Assembly: GCA_947452295.1 (NCBI GenBank)
Contig: CANGCK010000015.1
Location: 1 to 64,000 of the forward strand
Length of the DNA stretch: 64,000 nucleotides
Reading direction: 5' to 3'
Origin: Sphingobacteriia bacterium
GTDB taxonomy: Bacteria > Bacteroidota > Bacteroidia > Chitinophagales > Chitinophagaceae
This document shows positions 27,352 through 34,680 of the stretch, piece by piece. Each line of letters begins with the position of its first letter. The first letter of the stretch is position 1. Both the position numbers and the translations under genes were made by a program. The notes beneath the pieces were generated by a model. It had not been told where the DNA came from and ran no database searches. It saw only the letters and a list, made by a program, of their open reading frames with translations.

Positions 27352-27936
27352 TTATTTTTTATTGATCTGCTCGGCGGTGGCAGATAATGTATTATAAAAC
27401 TCTTCGCCATATTTTCTGATCAATGCCTCTTTCAAAAAAATATATACAGGAACTTTTAATTTTTTTCCCATCTTACAGCCACTTTTACAAAGATCTTCTC
27501 TTGGCTGGTAATTTACATATTCTACATCCGGATCTCTTTTACTTTTTCTCACTAAAATAGGAAACAAATGGCAACTTACTGGTTTTTTCCAATCCAGTTT
27601 GCCATCATTATACGCTTGTTCAACAGCACATTTAATAATACCTTGCTCATCTTTAAATCCATAGGCACAAATAGCCCCATTAATGGTTGGTGTTACCCAG
27701 CCAAATTCCTGATCAAATACATACTTACCTCCACGTTTTACTTCAGCAATTCCTTCGGGTGTCATGTAGGGTTTAATCACTTCATAATACTCATCTATTT
27801 TTTTCATCTCCCATTTTTCTATAGGAGCACCTGCATCACCATCTTCGCAGCATCCGCCTTTGCATTTGTTCAAGTCACATACAAACTGTTCTTCTACAAC
27901 TTCATCACTAATTAAAATATTGTCTATTGCTATCAT
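27352..27936 (-). CDS. DUF3109 family protein, cysteine-rich
   Basis: This 194-residue protein is recognisable as DUF3109. It opens with FVCDLNKCKGGCCEDGDAGAPI and has CAYGF, CAVE, SCHLFPI and the LCKSGCKMGKK segment. The cysteines (about eight) probably bind a metal or iron-sulfur cluster, as in the related YkgJ/CxxCxxCC group. No enzyme activity is known to me. The gene is 11 bases upstream of lutB on the same strand, so both are probably made together. Joint occurrence with an iron-sulfur protein is suggestive only. Confidence 0.85.
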   Translation of the reverse strand: MIAIDNILISDEVVEEQFVCDLNKCKGGCCEDGDAGAPIEKWEMKKIDEYYEVIKPYMTPEGIAEVKRGGKYVFDQEFGWVTPTINGAICAYGFKDEQGIIKCAVEQAYNDGKLDWKKPVSCHLFPILVRKSKRDPDVEYVNYQPREDLCKSGCKMGKKLKVPVYIFLKEALIRKYGEEFYNTLSATAEQINKK

Positions 27937-27993
27937 TGCTGCTTGTGTAATTGGTTTATTATAGGTTTAATAAAGTTATGTTTTTCCATTCGA

Positions 27994-28602
27994 TTATTTG
28001 TTTCGCCATTTAAATGTACTAATCAAATGCCGAACATCTTCTATTAAAAAACGGTTCACTATACCTAAAGAATCTTCATTTGGTGTTGTATCGAAATATA
28101 AAGCACCTCTCAAAAAATGCTTATTGGTGTCTGTTAAAAAAAATTGATTGGCGGTAGCTACATCGCCGCCTACTAAAAAAAATACACCATGTACATTATT
28201 TGTAGTACTAATGATAGAGTCTTCTATAGAGTAAGCTTTTGAGGTATGTTTACCAGTTAGTGTAAACGCATGCTTCACCAATGTATCAAATTTATTCTTG
28301 CCAATTTCTTTGTAACTCACATAAATCCTTCCGCTGAACTGAGGGAAATCTATATTAATCCACCATGGATTTTCGGTACTTCCACCAAAATAGTTGGTGT
28401 CTTTAACAATAGTAGCATAAACTGGATAATCAAAAGTATATGGATATCCGGGTTGATCAAAAGCCTTGTATTTTTTAACCGGAAATGGTATATTAAAATA
28501 ACCGGTTGGCTTAGGTGTAAAAGAACTGTTGCACGATAAAATACCTCCAAGTGTTATAGCTACTGCTATGATAATGATGATATTTTTTAATCGATACAAC
28601 AT
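27994..28602 (-). CDS. gldD: Gliding motility lipoprotein GldD
   Basis: This 202-residue lipoprotein has the lipobox GGILSC (Cys24) followed by a soluble domain. GYFNIPFP, the PWWINIDFPQFSGRIYVSYK segment and GALYFDTTPNEDSLGIV are characteristic of GldD. GldD is needed for gliding and type 9 secretion in Flavobacterium, and homologs also occur in non-gliding Bacteroidota. It lies 24 bases after gldE, the usual pairing. The type 9 secretion core genes themselves are not in this window. Confidence 0.93.
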   Translation of the reverse strand: MLYRLKNIIIIIAVAITLGGILSCNSSFTPKPTGYFNIPFPVKKYKAFDQPGYPYTFDYPVYATIVKDTNYFGGSTENPWWINIDFPQFSGRIYVSYKEIGKNKFDTLVKHAFTLTGKHTSKAYSIEDSIISTTNNVHGVFFLVGGDVATANQFFLTDTNKHFLRGALYFDTTPNEDSLGIVNRFLIEDVRHLISTFKWRNK

Positions 28603-28625
28603 ATTTTTTATTTTAAAGAATGAAG

Positions 28626-29969
28626 TTAATTCTCGTGTTTAAAATCTTTGATCGTTACTTTAATTTTATTGATTCTATTTCGCTCTACTTCTAAAACTGT
28701 AAAATCAAAATCACCTGCTGTTACGATCGAATTAACTAAAGGTATTTCACCCGCTATTTCTAATACCATGCCTGCCAACGACTCACTTTCACCTTTTACT
28801 TCCTCAAATGTATCTGATGCTAAACCCATCGTTTTACACACATCGTTAATCATTGTTTTCCCTTCAAAAATTACATTCCACTCATCTATTCTTTTATAGC
28901 CTGCATCCTCATCATCAAACTCATCTTTAATATCTCCAATAATTTCTTCCAACACATCTTCTAAGGTAACTATTCCGCTTGTTCCTCCAAACTCATCTAC
29001 CACAATAGCAAAGTGAATGCGCTTTACCTGAAACTCATTCAATAAATCATCAATTAATTTTTGCTCATGAACAAAATAAGGCGCTCTAAATAAATCGTTC
29101 CATTCAAAATCATCCAAATTATTTAAATAAGGCAATAAATCTTTTGTATGAATCATTCCCACAATATTATCCAAGCCTTCTTTAAATACCGGAAACCTGC
29201 TGTAATGCATGTCTTTAACAATTTCCAGCAATTCATCAAATCCAATAGAAGCATCTACACCATGTACATCAACACGTGTAGTCATAATTTGTTTAACGGT
29301 TATATTTCCAAACTTTACAATACCTTTTAAAATATTTTTTTCTTTTTCGGAAGCGGTATTGTCGGAAGTAATATCAATTGCATGGTCTAACTCTTGTAGG
29401 CTATAAGATCCATTAACATTGCTAGATAATTTTTTTTCAATGATATCCGAATATTTTACCAGTCTTTTACTTAGTCCCTTTGTTAAATACACAACTACAT
29501 GAATCATACCACCAAAATCATTGGCAAATCGAATATTGTTTTGCGTGGCCATAACTTTTGGCATTACCTCTCCAACTAAAACCAATATAAATGAAACAGC
29601 CAATACCTTTATTGCAAACTCAATCCATGCAGCATTGATCTGGCTAAATTCAAATAAGTTATCTATTAAAAAATTGGCAATAATAATAATAGAAATATTC
29701 ACCAAACTATTGGTAATTAATAATGAACCCAATAAAATTTTGGGTGCTTCTACCAATTCAACAATACGCTGATAAGAAGGTTGTTGCTTTGTTCTTAGTA
29801 AATTAATGTCTTTATGAGTAAGGGAAAAAAAAGCTACTTCAGCCCCCGATAATACAAAAGAAAAAAACATTAAAAATGAAAGAACTATAATTAATATAGT
29901 AGTTCCCTGCGGGGGAACAGCCAATAATTGAATCGAAGGAAAAAATGCGTGAACCGAGTGGTAATCCAA
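28626..29969 (-). CDS. gldE: GldE, CNNM/CorC-type membrane protein
   Basis: This 447-residue membrane protein has a DUF21/CNNM transmembrane domain with about four helices (about 22-180), two CBS domains (about 205-330, including IVGMIHTKDLLPYL and VDEFGGTSGIVTLEDVLEEIIGDI), and a CorC_HlyC C-terminal domain (about 350-440). GldE is the gliding-associated member of the hemolysin C/CorC family. Ion (magnesium) transport is the family-level role. It precedes gldD directly. The N-terminus from the ATG at 29969 gives a short leader before the first helix, as usual. Confidence 0.92.
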   Translation of the reverse strand: MDYHSVHAFFPSIQLLAVPPQGTTILIIVLSFLMFFSFVLSGAEVAFFSLTHKDINLLRTKQQPSYQRIVELVEAPKILLGSLLITNSLVNISIIIIANFLIDNLFEFSQINAAWIEFAIKVLAVSFILVLVGEVMPKVMATQNNIRFANDFGGMIHVVVYLTKGLSKRLVKYSDIIEKKLSSNVNGSYSLQELDHAIDITSDNTASEKEKNILKGIVKFGNITVKQIMTTRVDVHGVDASIGFDELLEIVKDMHYSRFPVFKEGLDNIVGMIHTKDLLPYLNNLDDFEWNDLFRAPYFVHEQKLIDDLLNEFQVKRIHFAIVVDEFGGTSGIVTLEDVLEEIIGDIKDEFDDEDAGYKRIDEWNVIFEGKTMINDVCKTMGLASDTFEEVKGESESLAGMVLEIAGEIPLVNSIVTAGDFDFTVLEVERNRINKIKVTIKDFKHEN

Positions 29970-30071
29970 AATAGGGTAGTTTAGTTTAACAATAGATTGT
30001 ACAAAATTATTATTTAATGTACAATTTTATAGATTCCTAAGGGGTAAAATTAACGCTTTTAAAAATACCAA

Positions 30072-31175
30072 TTACGTATTCCCTTCTTCAAAATATGCCG
30101 TAATAAACCTTGGGAAAGCTATTTTTTTCATTTGTTGCGATTTTACCCAAGTTAAACCTTGTAAAGATGCGGAAATTTCGGGAAGATGGATGTGAATAAA
30201 CTGCCCACTAATTTGTTGATGGGTAAGCTGCTGTTTACGAATGGGCGATAATTTTACTATTGTAGATTGATGGATGCCCAACTGATCGGATAGCCAATTT
30301 TGAATGTTACCGTTATTCCAGTTGAGCATTGTAGGAGATTCTACTAAATAAAATTCGTGCAAATCTTGCCAAATATCTTTATTGGTTCTTTTATTAATAG
30401 CAGTTAATTGTTGATGGGTAAAAATAAAATAATACATCCATCTGTTTTTTCGTTGTATGGCTTTTAACTTTACCGGCAACTGATGCACTGTTCCGGCTTT
30501 AAATGCAGCACAGGTATTATTAAGTATACAACTTGCGCACAGTGGTAAAGCCGGCTTACAAACTGTAGCACCAAAATCCATGATGGTTTGATTGTATTTA
30601 CCGGGTTCTTTTTTATCAATTAATAAATTCGCTAATGCTGTAAATAGCTTTTTTCCATCGGCATTATCTGTTGGTTCATCAATGCCAAAATAGCGGGCAA
30701 TCACCCTAAATACATTCCCATCTACAACTGCATAGGGTAAGTTATAGGCAAAAGAAGCAATAGCAGCTGCAGAATATGGTCCAACCCCCTTCAAAGCCAA
30801 CAATTCGTCGTAGGTTGAAGGGAACTTCCCTCCCAATTCAAAAGCAATAAAACGAGCAGTGATCAATAAATTTCTACACCTACTGTAATACCCCAAACCT
30901 TCCCATAGTTTAAATACCGTTTCGTCTTTAGCATTTGCCAATGCAGTAACTGATGGATATTTTTCAATAAACCGATTATAATAGGCCAATCCTTGCTCAA
31001 CCCTTGTTTGTTGAAGAATAACTTCGCTTAGCCATATTTTATAGGGATCGCCTACTCCTTTCCAGGGCATTTGTCGATTATTATGTTGTTTATTCCAACG
31101 CATTATCGTTCGAGTAAACAATTGTTGAACCGATTTCGGGGTATTATCGAGGATTTTAGATGGGGCTTTTATCAA
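30072..31175 (-). CDS. mutY: A/G-specific adenine DNA glycosylase
   Basis: This 367-residue base-excision repair enzyme removes adenine opposite 8-oxoguanine. The catalytic glutamate is in SEVILQQTRV (about 50-60). The helix-hairpin-helix is LKGVGPYSAAAIASF, with the following VVDGNVFRV aspartate. The [4Fe-4S] cysteines are in CKPALPLCASCILNNTC (pattern C-x6-C-x2-C-x5-C). The C-terminal NUDIX-like recognition domain runs from about 240. It is divergent from the HU gene (165 bases between starts) and 102 bases upstream of gldE. Confidence 0.95.
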   Translation of the reverse strand: MIKAPSKILDNTPKSVQQLFTRTIMRWNKQHNNRQMPWKGVGDPYKIWLSEVILQQTRVEQGLAYYNRFIEKYPSVTALANAKDETVFKLWEGLGYYSRCRNLLITARFIAFELGGKFPSTYDELLALKGVGPYSAAAIASFAYNLPYAVVDGNVFRVIARYFGIDEPTDNADGKKLFTALANLLIDKKEPGKYNQTIMDFGATVCKPALPLCASCILNNTCAAFKAGTVHQLPVKLKAIQRKNRWMYYFIFTHQQLTAINKRTNKDIWQDLHEFYLVESPTMLNWNNGNIQNWLSDQLGIHQSTIVKLSPIRKQQLTHQQISGQFIHIHLPEISASLQGLTWVKSQQMKKIAFPRFITAYFEEGNT

Positions 31176-31279
31176 AGTATAAAATTGTTTTACAGGATAT
31201 ATAAAATCTTTGTTTTATCTGTAACTAGTTGAATTATTTAACGAATAAGCGATAAATTCATAAAAATAGTTATGTATTG

Positions 31280-31312
31280 TTTGTGTAATTCAATCTTTTT
31301 GATTTACTTTAA
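31280..31312 (+). promoter_or_regulatory. Candidate promoter of the HU gene
   Basis: TTTG at 31280-31283 and TACTTTAA at 31305-31312, 21 bases apart, resemble the Bacteroidota -33 (TTTG) and -7 (TAnnTTTG) elements. This would place the transcription start about 20 bases before the HU start codon. The -7 element matches imperfectly. Confidence 0.35.
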
Positions 31313-31340
31313 GCTGTCAATCAAATCAAAACCATATCTA

Positions 31341-31625
31341 ATGAGAAAATCTGATCTCATCAACAACATTTCCGATAAAACTGGCATCCCAAAAGTAGAT
31401 GTTTTAGTGACTTTAGAAACAATGTTTAAAGAAGTTAAAGAAAGTCTTTCACAAGGGCAAAATATTTACATCAGGGGCTTTGGTAGTTTTATTACCAAAA
31501 AAAGAGCAGCGAAAATTGGTAGAAATATTAAAAAAAATGTTGCAGTTGAAATACCTGAACATTTTATTCCTGCATTTAAACCAGCGAAAGAATTTATTAG
31601 TGAAGTGAAAAGCAAGCACAAGTAA
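31341..31625 (+). CDS. HU/IHF-family DNA-binding protein
   Basis: This 94-residue nucleoid protein has the HU fold: N-terminal helices (MRKSDLINNISDKTGIP..VLVTLETMFKEVKESL), then GQNIYIRGFGSFITKKRAAKIGRNIKK and a C-terminal helix. The long beta-arm reads KIGRNIKKNVAVEIPEHFIPAFKPAKEF, where the usual NPxTG tip is changed to IKKNVAVEIP. I start at the ATG at 31341 because the family begins MxKxxLI. A frame open from 31272 would add 23 unlikely residues. It bends and packages DNA, and is followed by a TPR gene 27 bases downstream. Confidence 0.9.
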   Translation: MRKSDLINNISDKTGIPKVDVLVTLETMFKEVKESLSQGQNIYIRGFGSFITKKRAAKIGRNIKKNVAVEIPEHFIPAFKPAKEFISEVKSKHK

Positions 31626-31652
31626 GCTACCTTTGCCAAAAGTGAACCTTAA

Positions 31653-32507
31653 GTGAAAAAACAGCAAATTATACTAATTGCCCTATCTATAATGGCATGT
31701 GGAGCATTATATTTTGGAGGAAGAACCATTCCACTTAAATCCAATTCTGCACAAGCTGCCGGAAATAAAGAGGGTATTGCCCCTGAAAAAATAGATTTTA
31801 GGAAAAATATATTGGCAGAAGCCTATTCAAAAATTAAGCCTGAACAAGTTGAAAGACTTACTGCACTTGAGAATTCTGTATCGAGGGGAGATATAAAAGA
31901 CCAGCAAATTCATGTATTTCATCAATTGGCTAAGTTCTGGAAAGACAGTGGTCAGTTGTTCGAACCATATGCATATTATACTTCTGCGGCTGCGAAGTTG
32001 GAAAATTCTGAAAAAAGCCTCACCTTTGCCGCCCGATTGTTTTTAAACAGACTAATGGCAACCGGGGAGCCTGCCATGCAAAACTGGTTGGCTAGCAATG
32101 CAAAAGTTCTTTTAGAAAATTCACTAAAACTCAATCCTGATAATGATTCTAGCAAGATTGGACTAGGTGCTTGTTACATTTTTGGCAACCTTGGAAGCAA
32201 CCCAATGGAGGGCATTTTACCCATCAGGGAACTGGTTCAAAAGAACCCAAACAATGTATATGGACAGATGGTTTTGGGTTTAGGAGGCAAAAAAAGTGGG
32301 CAATATGATAAAGCAATTGAAAGATTTCAAGCTGTTTTAAAAGTAGATCCTACCAATGTAGAAGCAGTATTTCATATTGCCGAATCATTTGATTTAAAGG
32401 GAGACAAAGCAAATGCGATTGTTTATTATGAAAAAGCAAAGCAAATGGTAAATATCCCGGAAGCAAAAATTGAATTGTCTAAACGAATTGAAGAGCTCAA
32501 AAAATAA
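31653..32507 (+). CDS. TPR-repeat protein with N-terminal anchor
   Basis: This 284-residue protein starts with GTG (31653). A signal/anchor segment (about 4-22, IILIALSIMACGALYFGG) may be a lipoprotein signal with the Cys at 16. The rest is helical, with recognisable tetratricopeptide repeats at about 170-280 (YDKAIERFQAVLKVDPTNVEAVFHIAES and DKANAIVYYEKAKQM). It probably acts as a periplasmic scaffold. Homologs between the HU and ribonuclease G genes are common in Bacteroidota, but the partner is unknown to me. Confidence 0.8.
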   Translation: MKKQQIILIALSIMACGALYFGGRTIPLKSNSAQAAGNKEGIAPEKIDFRKNILAEAYSKIKPEQVERLTALENSVSRGDIKDQQIHVFHQLAKFWKDSGQLFEPYAYYTSAAAKLENSEKSLTFAARLFLNRLMATGEPAMQNWLASNAKVLLENSLKLNPDNDSSKIGLGACYIFGNLGSNPMEGILPIRELVQKNPNNVYGQMVLGLGGKKSGQYDKAIERFQAVLKVDPTNVEAVFHIAESFDLKGDKANAIVYYEKAKQMVNIPEAKIELSKRIEELKK

Positions 32508-32537
32508 ATTATTTTTTAACTATATAAAATATCTTGT

Positions 32538-32633
32538 ATGCCTTGTGGTAAAAAGAGAAAGCGTCATAAAATCGCTACACACAAAAGAAAAAAACGTTTA
32601 AGAAAGAATCGTCATAAGAAAAAGAATAAATAG
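32538..32633 (+). CDS. 31-residue basic protein, AURKAIP1/COX24 (mS38/bS22) type
   Basis: This very short gene encodes MPCGKKRKRHKIATHKRKKR and then 11 more mostly basic residues, with a stop at 32631-32633. Nearly all residues are Lys, Arg, His or Asn. The sequence matches the AURKAIP1/COX24 (PF08213) pattern of mitochondrial ribosomal protein mS38 and mycobacterial bS22, and similar short proteins are annotated with this name in Bacteroidota. A role as a small-subunit ribosomal protein is inferred from that family. It starts 30 bases after the TPR gene and is followed by a run of T and a hairpin at 32656. Confidence 0.85.
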   Translation: MPCGKKRKRHKIATHKRKKRLRKNRHKKKNK

Positions 32634-32655
32634 TTTTTTTTCTATTGCACATAAT

Positions 32656-32691
32656 TTACAAGCATTGCACTGCAAAGAGCAATGCTTGTAA
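32656..32691 (+). terminator. Hairpin after the small basic protein gene
   Basis: A 13-bp perfect stem (32656-32668 with 32679-32691, 10-base loop) lies 22 bases after the stop. The T-run on the plus strand comes before the hairpin, not after it, so termination is plausible but not of the textbook form. Confidence 0.5.
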
Positions 32692-32836
32692 TACTTATCT
32701 ACATACTATCGCTGCATTCCCTTCCTGTTGCAACTTTACCTGTCCTCCTTCCTCCTGCAAAGCGATGATTTATAGTATAAGTAGATAAACACTGCCCGCT
32801 ATTGGGACGGTGAATCTGTATTTTAAAGTTGCTATA

Positions 32837-34393
32837 GTGAACAAAGAATTAATAATAAACTCAACACCAACTGGGGTTGAAATAGCTTTATTGGAAGATA
32901 AAAAACTGGTTGAATTACACAGCGAAAGTTCCGATATGAATTTTGCTGTGGGCGACCTTTATCTGGGTAAAGTGAAAAAACTCATACCCGGACTTAATGC
33001 TGCATTTGTAGATGTTGGCTTTGAAAAAGATGCTTTTCTACATTATACCGATTTAAGTCCTTATGTTCGCTCCATTATTAAATATACCCAATTGGCTATG
33101 AATGATAAAGAGCCAAATGGATTTGATTTTTCTAAATTTCAAACTGAACCGGAAATAGTTAAAACCGGAAAAATTAATGAGGTATTAAATGGCAAACCCA
33201 ATGTTCTCGTTCAAATTTTAAAAGAACCCATTGCCGCTAAAGGTCCGAGATTAACCTGCGAAATTTCATTACCCGGAAGATTTGTTGTAGTTACTCCCTT
33301 CAATGAAATAGTAGCCGTCTCCAAGAAAATACATTCTGGAGAAGAAAGAAAACGCTTACAAAAAATTGTTGAATCTATCCGACCGAAAAACTTTGGCATC
33401 ATCGTAAGAACAGCTGCCGAAGGAAAAAGTACTGCTGAACTTCACCAAGATTTATTGTCGATCATAGAAAGCTGGAAAAGTATTCAAATCAATTTAAAAG
33501 GCGCAGTAGCACCCGTTAGAATTTTAAGCGAAGAAACCAAAACTACCAGCATACTTCGCGATTTATTAAGTGCAGATTTCAATAAAGTTGTTGTAAACGA
33601 CAAAAGTTTATACACTGCAACTCAAAATTATATTCAACGCATTGCACCCGATAAAACAGATATTGTTTCCTTGTTTCAAAGTAGCGGATTGCCCCTTTTT
33701 GATCAGTATGGCATTACCAAACAAGTAAAATCTTCTTTTGGCAAAACAGTAAATTTGCCAAGCGGTGCCTATTTAATTATTGAACATACCGAAGCATTAC
33801 ATGTAATAGACGTAAACAGTGGCTATAAAAGTGTAAGCAATAACCAAGAAGAAAATGCCCTCCAAACAAATATGGAAGCGGCCGAAGAAATAGCACGCCA
33901 GTTACGCTTACGTGATATTGGCGGTATTATTGTAGTAGACTTTATTGACATGAAACTTCCTGACAATAAAAGAAAACTACAAGAAGCCATGGAAGAATTC
34001 ATGAAAACGGATAGAGCCAAACATGCGGTACTTCCTATCTCAAAATTCGGTTTATTACAGGTTACCCGCCAACGCATGCGACCTGAAATGAGTATCAATA
34101 CTTCCGAAGATTGCCCGGTTTGTAATGGTACCGGTAAAATATCTTCTACCCTTTTACTAGAAGATGAAATTGAAAAACGTTTGTACTATTTAAGTACCCA
34201 TGCACACAAAAATCTTACTTTAACAGTCCACCCAATTGTATATTCTCACCTAACAAAAGGATGGTTCTTCAATTCAATCATTAAAAAGTGGAGTAGAAAG
34301 TTTAAAACAAAAATTCACATAAAATCTAATACCAGCTATCACATCATTGAATTTCATTTCTTTAATGAACACGAAGAAGAAATTAAATTTTAA
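32837..34393 (+). CDS. rng: Ribonuclease G/E family protein
   Basis: This 518-residue endoribonuclease of the RNase E/G family processes rRNA and mRNA. The S1-like domain has LYLGKVKKLIPGLNAAFVDVGFEKDAFLHYTDL (about 38-70). The RNase H-like/DNase I-like catalytic region has IDVNSG, IGGIIVVDFIDM and TRQRMRPEM, and the zinc-link is CPVCNGTG. I take the GTG at 32837, which gives the family-typical MNKELIINS start. The frame could begin nine residues earlier at another GTG (32810), which adds an atypical hydrophobic stretch. A palindromic terminator overlaps the stop codon. Confidence 0.9.
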   Translation: MNKELIINSTPTGVEIALLEDKKLVELHSESSDMNFAVGDLYLGKVKKLIPGLNAAFVDVGFEKDAFLHYTDLSPYVRSIIKYTQLAMNDKEPNGFDFSKFQTEPEIVKTGKINEVLNGKPNVLVQILKEPIAAKGPRLTCEISLPGRFVVVTPFNEIVAVSKKIHSGEERKRLQKIVESIRPKNFGIIVRTAAEGKSTAELHQDLLSIIESWKSIQINLKGAVAPVRILSEETKTTSILRDLLSADFNKVVVNDKSLYTATQNYIQRIAPDKTDIVSLFQSSGLPLFDQYGITKQVKSSFGKTVNLPSGAYLIIEHTEALHVIDVNSGYKSVSNNQEENALQTNMEAAEEIARQLRLRDIGGIIVVDFIDMKLPDNKRKLQEAMEEFMKTDRAKHAVLPISKFGLLQVTRQRMRPEMSINTSEDCPVCNGTGKISSTLLLEDEIEKRLYYLSTHAHKNLTLTVHPIVYSHLTKGWFFNSIIKKWSRKFKTKIHIKSNTSYHIIEFHFFNEHEEEIKF

Positions 34394-34428
34394 ACAAAAG
34401 GCGTACTAATTAGTACGCCTTTTGTTTA
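34391..34428. terminator. Palindromic terminator of the ribonuclease gene
   Basis: A 38-bp perfect palindrome begins inside the stop codon of the ribonuclease gene and ends TTTTGTTTA. The stem contains GGCGTACTAA. T-rich ends are present on both strands, so it may stop transcription in either direction. Confidence 0.8.
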
Positions 34429-34620
34429 TTTTACTACACCACATTTTACCATCTTTTTATACAAGGTTTTGCCATAAAGGCTTCCTATTGTTCTACGTAT
34501 AACTACTAATTTAGATTATTACAACCATTTATTTATATATTATTGTAATTATTTAATTTATTTTAACATTATTTATCTATAAATAATAATAATTCGTATT
34601 TTTATAAACATTTACAAAAA

Positions 34621-34657
34621 TATTAGTCTACTATTTTACAAGACTAATATATATTTG
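34621..34657 (+). promoter_or_regulatory. Promoter with inverted repeat upstream of the TonB receptor
   Basis: TATATTTG at 34650-34657 matches the TAnnTTTG -7 element, 23 bases before the start codon. Directly before it is an inverted repeat, TATTAGTCT (34621-34629) and AGACTAATA (34641-34649), with an 11-base spacer. This is exactly where a repressor or activator would sit. No -33 TTTG is visible, in line with regulated promoters. The protein that binds is unknown. Confidence 0.5.
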
Positions 34658-34680
34658 CATTCCTTATTTAAATATTAATT

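Noticed and set aside
31272..31340. N-terminal extension of the HU protein
   Set aside because: The added residues overlap the likely promoter and are not found in HU proteins, which begin at the ATG at 31341.
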